From contig CM042697.1 of assembly GCA_023614405.1 (NCBI GenBank), positions 159,750,149 to 159,814,148 of the forward strand: a stretch of 64,000 nucleotides of DNA, given 5' to 3'. The notes beneath the pieces were generated by a model, which was given only the letters and a program-made list of their open reading frames with translations, was not told the origin of the DNA and did not search any database. The translations under genes and the position numbers were made by a program. The DNA is from Avena insularis (Eukaryota > Streptophyta > Magnoliopsida > Poales > Poaceae). Positions 47,762 to 57,711 of the stretch are shown piece by piece; position 1 is the stretch's first letter; each line of letters opens with the position of its first letter.

Positions 47762-50700
47762 TTAAAATGAATCTCGCCCTCGAGATTCGGATTGGCTAGC
47801 AAATAGGTGTGGGTGGTCTTTCCGAAGATCATCTTCTCTTTCCCATGTTGCTTCTTCTTCGGAATGATGATTCCATTGTACTTTGCAAAACTTAATAGTC
47901 TTTGTCCTCGTGACTCTTTCTGTGGTCTCAAGTATCTTGACAGGCTTTTCTTCATAGGTGAGATCACTTTCTAGTTGAACTTCTTCCAAAGATATGGTAT
48001 CTTTCAAAGATGTTTCTTCCATTTCTGGGTGACATTTCTTAAGTTGGCTTACATGAAAAACATTATGGACTGCTGATAGAGATGCTGGGCAAATCAATTT
48101 CATATGCAACTTCTCCTTGCGACTTAGAATGTTAAATGGTCCAACATATCTTGGTGCCAACTTTCCTTTGACTCCAAATCTTTTCACTCCTCGAAGTGGT
48201 GATACTCTAAGATAAGCTTTATCCCCAACTTCGTAGGTGATCTCTCTACGCTTAGCATCTGCGTAGCTTTTCTGTCGAGACTGTGCTATCTTCAATCTGT
48301 CTCTAACCAATTTGACCTTTTCTTCGGCGTCTTTGATAAGGTCTGGTCCAAACAAACTCCTTTCTCCCACACCATTCCATAGCAATGGGGTGGTACACTT
48401 CCTTCCGTAGAGAAACTCGAATGGTGCCATCCCAATACTAGATTGGTGACTATTGTTGTAAGAGAACTCTGCGTAAGGCAGACTTTCATCCCAACTTGCT
48501 CCATAGTCTAGGGCACATGCCCTCAACATGTCTTCAAGAATTTGATTAGTCCTTTCTGTTTGTCCATCAGTTTCAGGATGAAAAGCAGTGCTGAATTCCA
48601 ATCTCGTCCCTAAAGATTCATGAAGTTGTCTCCAAAAGTGAGAAGTGAACTGAGTTCCTCTATCAGACACAATACTCTTAGGTACTCCGTGAAGGCATAC
48701 AATTCTTCTCATGTAGATTTTGGCTAACTTGGCACTTGTATAAGTTGTCTTTACGGGTATAAAATGAGCCACTTTAGTTAGGCGATCCACTACTACCCAT
48801 ATGGAATCATACCCTGACCTGGTCCTTGGTAATCCGGTAATGAAATCCATACCAATATTTTCCCACTTCCATTCAGGAATAGGCATTGGTTGAAGCAAAC
48901 CTGCTGGTTTCTGATGTTCCGCTTTCACCCTACTACACACATCACACAAAGCAATGTGTTCGGCAATGTCCCTTTTGAGATTGTTCCACCAAAATCTTTC
49001 TTTCATATCCATGTACATTTTGGTGTTTCCCGGGTGAATAGAATATGGAGAGTTATGGGCTTCCTGTAAAATCAGTTTCCGCATTTCCGGATCTTGTGGA
49101 ACACAAATACGTTTCCCGTGCCACAAGGTACCTTGTTCGTCCATATGGAAACTTTTAGCCTTCCCTTGGCTAATCCTTTCCTTAAGCTCTTCGATTTCTT
49201 TATCCGTCTTTTGGGTTTCTTTAATCTTATCCAACAGAGTGGGTTGAACATCCAAAGACATAAGATGTCCTTCCGGCACAATCTCCAACCTGAGTTCCTT
49301 GAATTGCTTACACAAATCATCAGGCAATTCACCTTTGGTAAGGCCATTTACAAACGCTTTACGACTTAGAGCATCTGCTACTACATTTGCCTTACCGGGG
49401 TGGTATTGCAAACTCAAGTCGTAATCCTTGATAAGTTCTAACCATCTTCTTTGTCTCATATTGATCTCCTTCTGGGTGAAGATATACTTCAAACTCTTAT
49501 GATCGGTGAATACTTCACAACGTTTTCCCAAAAGGTAATGTCTCCATGTTTTGAGTGCATGGACAACAGCGGCTAACTCTAAATCATGAGTAGGATAATT
49601 TACTTCATGAGTTTTGAGTTGTCTCGAGGCATAAGCCACAACTTTTCCGCCTTGCATAAGTACGGCACCTAATCCTTGATGAGAAGCATCACAATATACT
49701 TGGAAATCCTTTTCCAAATCTGGTAGGCACAGAACTGGTGCTGACACAAGTCTCTTCTTTAGTTCTTGAAAGCTGAGTTCACATCCTTCAGACCAAGCAA
49801 ATTTCTTATCTTTCTTTAACAATTCTGTCATTGGTTTAGCAACCTTTGAAATTTTTTCAATGAATCTTCTGTAGTAACCTGCTAAACCAAGGAAACTACG
49901 AACCTCTTTTACATTCTTAGGAGATTCCCATTCTGTCACAGCTGAAACTTTAGCAGGGTCAACTGCTACACCATCCTTTGTCATAACGTGACCAAGAAAT
50001 CCAACTTCCTCTAACCAAAACTCACACTTGCTGAATTTGGCATAAAGCTTATGTTCCCTTAGTTTCTCAAGTATCAAGCGTAGATGTCTTTCATGTTCTT
50101 CCTTGCTCTTGGAGTAGACTAAGATGTCATCGATGAAAACGACAACGAACTTGTCGAGAAATTCCATGAACACTTTGTTCATCATATTCATGAAGTATGC
50201 TGGAGCGTTGGTTAATCCAAAAGGCATCACCGTGTACTCATACAATCCATACCTTGTGGTGAAGGCTGTTTTAGGTATGTCTTGCTCTCTTATCTTGAGT
50301 TGAAAATAGCCTGACCGAAGGTCAATCTTTGAGAACACACAAGCTCCTTCTAGCTGATCAAACAAATCATTGATTCTTGGCAAAGGATATTTGTTCTTGA
50401 TGGTTACCTCGTTGAGAGAACGGTAATCTATGCATAACCTTTGAGTTCTATCTCTCTTCTCTACGAACAAAACTGGAGCTCCCCAAGATGAAGAACTTGG
50501 CTGGATGAATCCTTTCTGCAATTGTTCTCCAAGTTGTTTCTTGAGTTCCTTAAGTTCGTCAACTGACATTTTATAAGGCCTCTTTGCTCTTGGTCCAGAA
50601 CCTGGTACCAAATCTATTATAAACTCCACATCTCTATCTGGTGGCATTCCTGGTAACTCTTCCGGGAACACATCCGGATACTCACACACAATTGGCACAC

Positions 50701-51808
50701 TGTCCATGCTAACCCCCTTAAGAGAATTTAGCTGGCTTCCTTTAGATTTAAAGTTGGACTTGAATACTATCCTCTTACTTTCAGGGGTTGTGAGTGAAAT
50801 TGTACGATTTGCACAATCTAGTACTCCCTCATATTTAGCCATCCAATCCATTCCCAAGATTACATCCAATCCTTGGGAATTTAGGATTATTAGGTTTACT
50901 GGAAACTTATGTTTTCCGATCTTTATGATTAGATCCCGGCATCCAAGACTTACTATCATATCCCCTCCCGGAGAACTAACTTTTATCGGACACCCAATGT
51001 TTTCAGATGCAAACCCGTTTCTATCAACAAATGCTTTTGATACGAATGAATGAGATGCACCAGTATCAAAGAGTACAAATGCTGAGATGGAATTGAGTCT
51101 GAACTTACCAGCAACGGCATCAGGCTCTTCATAGACCTCCTCCACATTGATGTGGTTAACCTGTCCTTTCTGAAAAGGATTGGGCTTGATAGGTCCTTCA
51201 ACTTTCTTCTCAGGACACTCATTAGCATAATGCCCCAGCTTCTTGCATTTGTAGCACTCAACCTGACTGATATCCGTCTTAGGCTGACTTCTACTTCCAC
51301 TTCCACCTCCACTATGGTGGCTCTTATATCCACTCTTGTGGTTCTTGTACTTATCATTGTCATGACTGCGATGATGCTTGTCGTCATGACGGTTGTGGGT
51401 GTGGTGCTTGTTAAATTTCCCATGCTTGTGGGATCCTGAGCTGACATTATCATCATAGTGAGATCGTTTATGAGACGATCCCGAGCTATGCTTGTCGGAG
51501 TGTTTCCTCTTTCTACTCTCGACTTGCTTCATTTTATTCTCCACAATAACAGCCTTGTCACACAGCGACTGATAAGTTGGAACATATGCCACAGACAGCT
51601 GCAGATTCAGTTCGTCATTCAAGCCTTCCAGAAACTTTTCCTTCCTTTTGGCATCAGTGTCAACCTCATTCGGTGCATAGCGCGCCAGATTGTTGAACTC
51701 TTCAATATATTCAGCCACGCTGTGGTGGCGCCGCTCAAAGTTGTGAAATTCCTTCTTTTTCGTGCTCATCATACCGTGAGATATGAGTAGTACGAAATCC
51801 ATCTTCAA
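47762..51808 (-). CDS. Gag C-terminus and Pol polyprotein with chromodomain
   Basis: One open frame of 1348 codons. In order: capsid-like Gag segment with [14 protein letters not shown] (residues 31-46), a His/Lys/Ser-rich linker (about 103-170), a CCHC zinc knuckle [14 protein letters not shown] (185-198), the aspartic protease [10 protein letters not shown] (about 246-255), reverse transcriptase with FIDD at residue 558 (nt 50125-50136; most relatives have Y(I/V/L)DD), RNase H with [11 protein letters not shown] (about 705), integrase with an HHCC finger and catalytic Asp, Asp, Glu ([24 protein letters not shown]), the GPF module, and a C-terminal chromodomain ([15 protein letters not shown]) that targets integration to particular chromatin. 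All key catalytic residues are visible, so Pol could be active. The true start lies upstream in the gag frame; the ATG at 51808 is only where the open frame begins. Confidence 0.95.
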   Translation of the reverse strand: MKMDFVLLISHGMMSTKKKEFHNFERRHHSVAEYIEEFNNLARYAPNEVDTDAKRKEKFLEGLNDELNLQLSVAYVPTYQSLCDKAVIVENKMKQVESRKRKHSDKHSSGSSHKRSHYDDNVSSGSHKHGKFNKHHTHNRHDDKHHRSHDNDKYKNHKSGYKSHHSGGGSGSRSQPKTDISQVECYKCKKLGHYANECPEKKVEGPIKPNPFQKGQVNHINVEEVYEEPDAVAGKFRLNSISAFVLFDTGASHSFVSKAFVDRNGFASENIGCPIKVSSPGGDMIVSLGCRDLIIKIGKHKFPVNLIILNSQGLDVILGMDWMAKYEGVLDCANRTISLTTPESKRIVFKSNFKSKGSQLNSLKGVSMDSVPIVCEYPDVFPEELPGMPPDRDVEFIIDLVPGSGPRAKRPYKMSVDELKELKKQLGEQLQKGFIQPSSSSWGAPVLFVEKRDRTQRLCIDYRSLNEVTIKNKYPLPRINDLFDQLEGACVFSKIDLRSGYFQLKIREQDIPKTAFTTRYGLYEYTVMPFGLTNAPAYFMNMMNKVFMEFLDKFVVVFIDDILVYSKSKEEHERHLRLILEKLREHKLYAKFSKCEFWLEEVGFLGHVMTKDGVAVDPAKVSAVTEWESPKNVKEVRSFLGLAGYYRRFIEKISKVAKPMTELLKKDKKFAWSEGCELSFQELKKRLVSAPVLCLPDLEKDFQVYCDASHQGLGAVLMQGGKVVAYASRQLKTHEVNYPTHDLELAAVVHALKTWRHYLLGKRCEVFTDHKSLKYIFTQKEINMRQRRWLELIKDYDLSLQYHPGKANVVADALSRKAFVNGLTKGELPDDLCKQFKELRLEIVPEGHLMSLDVQPTLLDKIKETQKTDKEIEELKERISQGKAKSFHMDEQGTLWHGKRICVPQDPEMRKLILQEAHNSPYSIHPGNTKMYMDMKERFWWNNLKRDIAEHIALCDVCSRVKAEHQKPAGLLQPMPIPEWKWENIGMDFITGLPRTRSGYDSIWVVVDRLTKVAHFIPVKTTYTSAKLAKIYMRRIVCLHGVPKSIVSDRGTQFTSHFWRQLHESLGTRLEFSTAFHPETDGQTERTNQILEDMLRACALDYGASWDESLPYAEFSYNNSHQSSIGMAPFEFLYGRKCTTPLLWNGVGERSLFGPDLIKDAEEKVKLVRDRLKIAQSRQKSYADAKRREITYEVGDKAYLRVSPLRGVKRFGVKGKLAPRYVGPFNILSRKEKLHMKLICPASLSAVHNVFHVSQLKKCHPEMEETSLKDTISLEEVQLESDLTYEEKPVKILETTERVTRTKTIKFCKVQWNHHSEEEATWEREDDLRKDHPHLFASQSESRGRDSF

Positions 51809-51828
51809 AGATAGCCCAAGTCACCTCA

Positions 51829-52221
51829 TCAATAGGCGTGGTAACTGAAGTTGTCCCACCATGCGCGGCTGGTCCTTCCAAGATGTCTGCTTAACCTGAC
51901 CTTTTCAGCATCTGTGCATCCCACGGTCACTAAGTCTTTGTTCACAGAGCGTAGCCAATCATTGGCCACCATGGGATCAGTCGTTCCCGAAAACTTAGCT
52001 GGCCTCAGACGCAGAAATCTGGTGAGCATATCAAAACCTGGAGGGTTGTTGTTGTTGTTGTTATTGTTGTTATTGTTGGGGTTGTTGGGGTTGTTGTTGT
52101 TGTTCTGGTTCTGGATGAACGTCGTCATCATTTGCATAAGCTGTGTTTGCGCATTCATCATTTGTTGCATTTCCGGGGTAATGTTGGGGTTGGGGTTGGT
52201 GTTTGCGCGACGGGGAGGCAT
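51829..52221 (-). CDS. Gag N-terminal part of the nested gypsy element
   Basis: The start at 52221 gives MPPRRANTNPNPN, the usual kind of Gag N-terminus for this lineage, and is placed directly after a CCACAG. The frame has a poly-Asn stretch encoded by a GTT-rich microsatellite (52040-52110 on +), then FLRLRPAKFSGT and DWLRSVNKDL, a conserved Gag region. It runs into a stop at 51829. Nearby text in other frames ([20 protein letters not shown]) shows that small frameshifts near 51780-51890 separate it from the 1348-codon frame. Whether those are real or consensus errors is open. Confidence 0.8.
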   Translation of the reverse strand: MPPRRANTNPNPNITPEMQQMMNAQTQLMQMMTTFIQNQNNNNNPNNPNNNNNNNNNNNPPGFDMLTRFLRLRPAKFSGTTDPMVANDWLRSVNKDLVTVGCTDAEKVRLSRHLGRTSRAWWDNFSYHAY

Positions 52222-52445
52222 CTGTGGTTTATTCATATAGAGGTAAGAATGAGATACCCTTACATGATTTATGCACAATACATTACTCACATAACAAGCA
52301 ACATTAAGATAAAAACTCAACAACAAGATAACAAAAAGTCTCAAAGTACAAACACACAAGTGGCAAGCCATCCACATGTCGGATGGTCCAACAACAAGTT
52401 CACAAATAACAAGTGCGGTAAATAAAGATAACTGAGTAGTCAAAT

Positions 52446-52919
52446 CTACTCGTCGGCATCAATCTCCTCCTCAACAAAGGTAAGACCTGCGTTCTCCATT
52501 GCGGTCTTGTTCTCCTCGATGGTAGTGGTCAAAGAGTCGATCTTGGCCTTGAGAGCCCTCTTCTGGGAACGAAGCCTCTCAATCACTGTCTGCTGCTGCT
52601 CTAACTCGAAGTCCTTGGACTGCAGTTCCTCGGTCATATCACGAATCCTCTTGTTCCTATCCTGGACACGCTTCTCTTGACTCTTGAACTTACGGTCTTG
52701 GGTCTCGAACTTTGCCTCCATCTCCTTGACTATCTCGTCCTGCTGCGCGAAGAGCTTGTCCTTCTCGCGAAGCTGCACCTGGAGCTCGTCATTACTAAGC
52801 ATGACATTGGTCCTATCGGTATCCACGTGCCTAATAAGAGTCTCTAAGTCCCGGAGGTACAGGCGATCGGCTCGGCTTGTGACCTCGAGTCGTCCCTCAA
52901 AGTCAATGGACTCTCATCA
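52446..52919 (-). CDS. extra upstream ORF, C-terminal coiled-coil part
   Basis: The frame is open from just after a run of four TGA codons (about 52911-52922) to 52446. It starts ESIDFEGRLEV and continues as a long Lys/Glu/Gln/Arg-rich heptad-like stretch (QLREKDKLFAQQDEIVKEMEAKF and on), ending EEEIDADE. It has the composition of an extended coiled coil. It shares its frame with the ORF at 52923-53243, separated only by the TGATGATGATGA run; a one-base shift there would read as an acidic Asp/Glu patch. No standard retrotransposon domain is present. Same strand as gag-pol, between the 5' LTR and gag. Function unknown. Confidence 0.6.
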
Positions 52920-52922
52920 TCA

Positions 52923-53243
52923 TCACGCCTTCCAAGGCGTGGAAGTGAGTGCCTCTAACTCGCCGGGAGTGACGGCTATCAGCCCTATCAGATCCTGCAT
53001 GACAACCTCCATGCCTCTCTCCCGCCATCGCATAAGCTTGAAGACGATGGCCTCCGTAGTAGGCTCGATCAAGGCGTCTGGCTGGTTCACCTTGAAGCCC
53101 CAAAGGTCCTTCCTCTCAAACTTGGTGAGTGGGTGCACCGTAATGATAGGAAGAGGGAGATCGAGTAAAGTAGTAAGCTCTACGATACGAGGACCAAAAC
53201 GGGTAGCCCGGAACTCCTCAACAGTGCTGATGGCAATAGGCAT
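52923..53243 (-). CDS. extra upstream ORF, N-terminal globular part
   Basis: ATG at 53243 lies immediately after CTTATAAATAG, a 3'-splice-site-like string. The 106-residue frame includes EEFRATRFGPRIVELTTLL, an RKDLWGFKVN segment and VVMQDLIGLI. It is followed in the same frame by four TGA codons and then the coiled-coil ORF at 52446-52919, so the two probably form one protein of about 265 residues. The W-G-x-V and (V/M)QDLI pattern recalls uncharacterised proteins linked to grass retrotransposons, from memory only. Confidence 0.55.
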   Translation of the reverse strand: MPIAISTVEEFRATRFGPRIVELTTLLDLPLPIITVHPLTKFERKDLWGFKVNQPDALIEPTTEAIVFKLMRWRERGMEVVMQDLIGLIAVTPGELEALTSTPWKA

Positions 53244-53435
53244 CTATTTATAAGATTGAAAAGTTAGAACAACACAAATTTAAATTTAACAAGACAAACA
53301 TTCAAGCATAACCATGGAACACAAAAATCACACAAGTCATGCATACATAAATCCATTACATCAACCAAGGTTCAAACTTTTAGGGTATCATTTTGGAAAA
53401 TAAGGTGATAGGTGGTGGTCCAACTAACGGCGCGC

Positions 53436-53942
53436 TTACAATCCTATCTCATTGGATCTGGTGGCTAACACAATGTTCCTAGTGGCAATCACCCTATCTT
53501 GTTCACATGCTTCTATCACTAAGTCTATGATATCTCCTCTTAAGGATTGGTTGGTGACTTCTAACTCTTGGGTATGTTCCTTTTCTTTTTCTAAGTCTTT
53601 TTGGAGGTTGAGCATCCTGCACTTGACTCTAGCACTTAGTTCCTTGATAGTCTTCCAAGCTGCTTCTTTTGCTGACTCAAATAATGTGGTGTGCATAAAA
53701 GTGTTGGTGTACATGCAGAAGCCTTTTTCTTTGTGGTTGTCTTCCTTATTCTTGTACAAATGAAGTTGCACCCACCAATACTCCACTCCATCCTCCATCA
53801 CTGGAAAGCCCTTGTACACTGCTGCACCATGTACTCCCATGGTCTCCATGAGGTCCTTGAGAATCTTGGGAAACTCAGTCTCACACTCCAAGGTCATGGT
53901 CATGAGTGGTCCTTTCTTCACGGCTTCGTTGACGGAGTTCAT
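53436..53942 (-). CDS. extra upstream ORF, first in the element
   Basis: 168 codons from an ATG at 53942, which directly follows a pyrimidine-rich run and TTTGTAG, a good 3' splice-site match. The N-terminal part (about residues 1-110) has GVEYWWVQLHLYKN and a later FESAKEAAWKTIKEL helix; the C-terminal part (about 111-160) is a charged heptad-like helix. It closes at TAA inside GGATTGTAAGC, which also looks like a splice donor. The layout (globular segment with W-x-V motif, then Ala-rich helix, then coiled coil) resembles the following ORF pair, so the two may be related copies. No known retrotransposon enzyme motif. First ORF after the primer site. Function unknown. Confidence 0.6.
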   Translation of the reverse strand: MNSVNEAVKKGPLMTMTLECETEFPKILKDLMETMGVHGAAVYKGFPVMEDGVEYWWVQLHLYKNKEDNHKEKGFCMYTNTFMHTTLFESAKEAAWKTIKELSARVKCRMLNLQKDLEKEKEHTQELEVTNQSLRGDIIDLVIEACEQDRVIATRNIVLATRSNEIGL

Positions 53943-54069
53943 CTACAAATAGAGATGAGAATGAGAAGATTAGAAAAGTTTACGAGAAGAATAGACAAGT
54001 GTAGAAGAAGTTAAAATGTTTCCTTAGTGGTTTCCAATCCTAGGGTCATAATCCTACAGGCAACACAAA

Positions 54070-54081
54070 GTTTCGATACCA
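54070..54081 (-). promoter_or_regulatory. primer-binding site of the nested gypsy element
   Basis: On - TGGTATCGAAAC, 2-3 bp from the LTR edge at 54084. The first seven bases match the tRNA-iMet site TGGTATCAGAGC; the rest fits only partly. Confidence 0.6.
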
Positions 54082-54083
54082 TC

Positions 54084-57000
54084 CGTAAGATCCCTCCTTT
54101 GTAAAGGAAAAGATCCCCGTGATTGCAATGCTAGTCCCTAGATCAATGCTAGCATCCACAGCTTTAAGATGAAGTACGAGATACAAAGGTCGTTTATTAC
54201 AGTCATTCCAGAGATAAAACATAGTCTTTACAACTCATGGCCAAAGGCCTAATACAAGAGTTTATGGAATATGTAAATAAACATAAGTCTTCATCTTCAT
54301 GTGCCACAGGCAAGCATGTTGAGTGTAGACTCATGACTCCTATTCATCATCAGAGTAACCTGCAACATCATAAGTTACAGCCACAGAGGGTCAATACTTT
54401 GGAATAGTATTGGCAAGTGATACCTTAGTATAATATAAGTGGACTATAATACTATATGCATTTGGCTGGTGGAGCTTAGGCTTGCATTGCTCAAAATAGA
54501 TTTTTCCTTAACTTTTGAAAATACTAAGTTTTGTTTGGCAAAAACTTTCCAAGACATCTACCAATCCAAGACTGAAGATCCACTCAGGGCATCTACCAAT
54601 CAAGGACTGAAGATTTGCTTGGCAAAAATACCCAAGGTATCTACCAATCAAAGACTGAAGATCCACTCAGGGCATCTACCAATCAAAGACTGAAGATCCT
54701 TTAACCCTTGTTCACCCACAAGTTTTATTTAGAAATTGGAGTGATGAGATTCTTGAAGTTTCCATGTCTTGATGCTCAAATTGTCCTTTACATGGGACAT
54801 GGCTAAGTACTTAGGTTTTACACTCTGCAGAGGTGGTGCACTTTCCCCACAAGCCCTGGTTTCCCAAGACATGATCCTTCAGTAGCCTTTCCTTAATCAA
54901 ATGGACGCGCTCCAACCTATCATCCCATCTACCACCCACTGTCCAAGAGACTAAGTTCCAGCATCCTAAGATCATGGCAGAGCCCATATTACCAAGTGGT
55001 TGCACTTGAAGCTTCTCAACATTTGACATCTCAAATCTCTTTGTTTCCTGGGTGGCCATCCACAAGTGAGATACACAAGCCAAGTCCATGGCCTTGTGAA
55101 CCACTCAACAAAAACCATTCCTTCCATTCCACCCAGGTAGTTCATTAACTTAGTTGTTTTATTATACAAAAACATAAGTCCTTAGACTTAGAAATTTTCC
55201 ATAGTGAATATATAAACCACCCTTGTTTTCTAGTAGCTAGGCTAAGCATGATAGTGATAGGAATCTGGACTTAGATAATTTTCACTAAGGCTTCACCTAA
55301 TAGGTTTTCCCAAGCATAGCTTGTTCTAGCAAATAACCATGCAAGTCCTATACTTAGGAAAATATTACTAATGCATAAATAAAATATAGGAAATGGAATA
55401 TTCATGAAGATATCACTTGCCTTGGTAGTGTGGAGAGTAGCACTCGTCACAATCACAATCACTAGCAAAATCTACACACAAAGTTATAGCACACAATTAC
55501 ACACAAATATATACAAACAAAAATACTATGAATGCATGCATGCATGAATCTACTAAGTGGTGATTTTTTGAAAACTCAACCAAGCAAGTGCATGAATACA
55601 GAAACTAAACAAGTCACAAAATAGCCAAGACAACTTATTTAGCCCCAAAATGAAATACTAAACTAAATCTATACTCAAAAAAAACCTCAAACAAGTCTCT
55701 GCAATTTAAGCACATCTAATGGTTACTATTTGCTAAACAAATTGGATAGGCAGAAAGGTATTGTTTTTCTGAATCCAACGGTATAAAGTTTGCAAAAATC
55801 CAACGTGGAGATTAAAAGATATAGGCATTTGAAATCTGGATCAAAATCTGTTTTTAAATTCTATTTCCAGATCCTAACCTAGCCACGCGTCATGTTCCTA
55901 TTCGCCCGTACCGGTTCGTCTGGATCGAGCGATACAGACCGCTGGATCTAAAAGGGCAGGTGCGGCTCAGATCAACGCGTACCCCTTCGATTAGTCTTTC
56001 TATCTAAGCCATCAGATGCAGATCTAACGGTTCCTATCGACCTGGCCAGAAATCGGAGCGGCTACCGGCGGCGAATCTGCTTGGTCGATGACGTTGCCGA
56101 TGATGCAGGAGGTAAGTGAGATCGAGGAGTAGCTCACCGGGCTCAGGAGGTCACGGCGAAGCTCGTCGTACTTGCGGTTGGTCAAGGGGCGCTCGGACAA
56201 GGTTGCGATTGCTCGCCGGAGTTGCTGTGGGCGGCGGTTGCGTCGGGTGGTCGTCGTGGACGTCGCTGTGAATCACCCCAAGGCAAGGCGAGGACATGGT
56301 TAGATTCACAGAGCCAAGGCGAAGTAGTGAGCATGAACGAAAGGCGAGGTGGTCTGGTCTTACCACTAGAGTTCGCCGGAGTTCGTGCCGACGTCGGTGG
56401 CGACTAGTCGATGAGGGTGCCGGAGCTACGGTCCCTGCGAGAGCACACGAAATGTGTTAAAAGAAGCGCAGACTCACTGAATCAGTTTGCAAGAACGAGA
56501 GGCAGAGGGGAGCTCTGGACTCACCGGAATTCGTCGGCGCGGTCGTCGGAGACGGCGGGGTTTCAGAGAGCAATACACGCAGCCTGGTGGCGCTCTGGGT
56601 TCGGGGTTTGAGTGAGAAGAGTGAGGAGACAGAGGGGGTTCTTATAGCCTGGTCACGAGCGAGAATTACTCGGCCAATAAATCGAATTGACACCGCGAAT
56701 TTAAACGCAGAAACGCTCGCGTTGATTTGGGGATGAACGGGTCGTGCGGGTGGAGACGACGGTGACGTGGAGAAGGCCCGCCTGTCAGCGAGGAGCGTGG
56801 AGTGCAGGTGGGGTCGGGCTGTCAGTGTCTGTCTGCGTGGGCTCGCGCGTGTGAGAAGGAAAAGGAGGTCCCCGGGTGGGCTTGCTGGGCTTCATCCGCT
56901 GGGCGATTCGCCGCAAGGCCTTTTTCTTTTCTTTAAGCTTTTTCTTTTTCTAATTCTATTTTCTGGATAGAATTTGATATGAATTCAAATCCTTTTGAAT

Positions 57001-57392
57001 TCAAACTTCTTTGGGGATTTTTGCAGGGTTCTGTAGGTTCAAGAACAATCAAATAACCTAGTGGTTACCTTGCAAAGGCTTGGTCAAGCTTGGGTTTCAA
57101 AACAAACAGAGATTTGCTCTAGTTGCAAATATTTGAAATAGGTTTTAGAAAATATTTCTAAATTGGAATCTTGGGTTTAAATGCTACTCCTTAACTTTCC
57201 AATCATGGAGGCAAGCAAACAAGTACCTAAGCATTCAAATCTCAAAGGGTGATGGCCAATTGAGATAAAATGCCCACATGAAATCATAGCTCAAATTCTG
57301 TTTCTAAATGATTTTGAGAAAAACCCTATATGAATGAATGATGCAAAGATGATATGAATGAGTTTTTGAAACATGATTTTTGGGATGTTACA
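54084..57392 (-). repeat. 5' LTR of the nested gypsy element (3309 bp)
   Basis: Matches 44461-47749 almost exactly in its AT-rich parts; the GC-rich part (55880-56950) differs by many short indels. The left terminal TG has become CG. The right edge GGGATGTTACA is followed by GTAAT. Confidence 0.93.
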
Positions 57393-57397
57393 GTAAT

Positions 57398-57679
57398 GCT
57401 ATACTTCGGATGAATGTTCATCACACTATTACACTAATGTTGTGATCCGTTATTAACAACATCCAATGTCCATGATCAGGAAACCTTGATCATCTTGTTA
57501 ATCAACGAGCTAGTTTATGAGAGAGGCATAACTAGGAACTTTCTGTTTGTTTATTAAACACACATGTATTAATGTTTCCGTATTAATACAATTATAGCAT
57601 GAAAAATAAACATCTATCATATACTTGGAATACACACAATAAACACTTTATTATTGCCTCTCAGGGCATATTCCTTTCA
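57398..57679 (-). repeat. 3' LTR of copia, proximal part
   Basis: Continuation of the LTR after the gypsy insertion; ends GGGCATATTCCTTTCA before the polypurine complement GTCTCCCACTTGCACTAGAGA. On - it starts TGAAAGGAATATGCCC. Confidence 0.88.
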
Positions 57680-57711
57680 GTCTCCCACTTGCACTAGAGA
57701 CAATAATCTAG

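Larger units (their letters stand above)
44461..57392 (-). mobile_element. nearly complete Tekay-like Ty3/gypsy chromovirus (12,932 bp)
   Basis: Two LTRs (44461-47749 and 54084-57392) in direct orientation, with GTAAT duplicated at 44456-44460 and 57393-57397. Transcribed right to left: 5' LTR, primer site (54070-54081), extra ORFs (52446-53942), gag (from 52221), a 1348-codon gag/pol frame (51808-47762) and a G-rich polypurine tract before 47749. The LTR termini are TGTAAGATCCC and GGGATGTTACA. It has inserted in the 3' LTR of the copia element and is the youngest insertion in this stack. Confidence 0.96.

Noticed and set aside
51152..51439. 95-codon hydrophobic ORF on +
   Set aside because: Antisense of the His/Lys-rich linker; no independent evidence.
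50983..51456. 157-codon ORF on - in another frame
   Set aside because: Shadow of the Gag linker, protease start and zinc knuckle coding.
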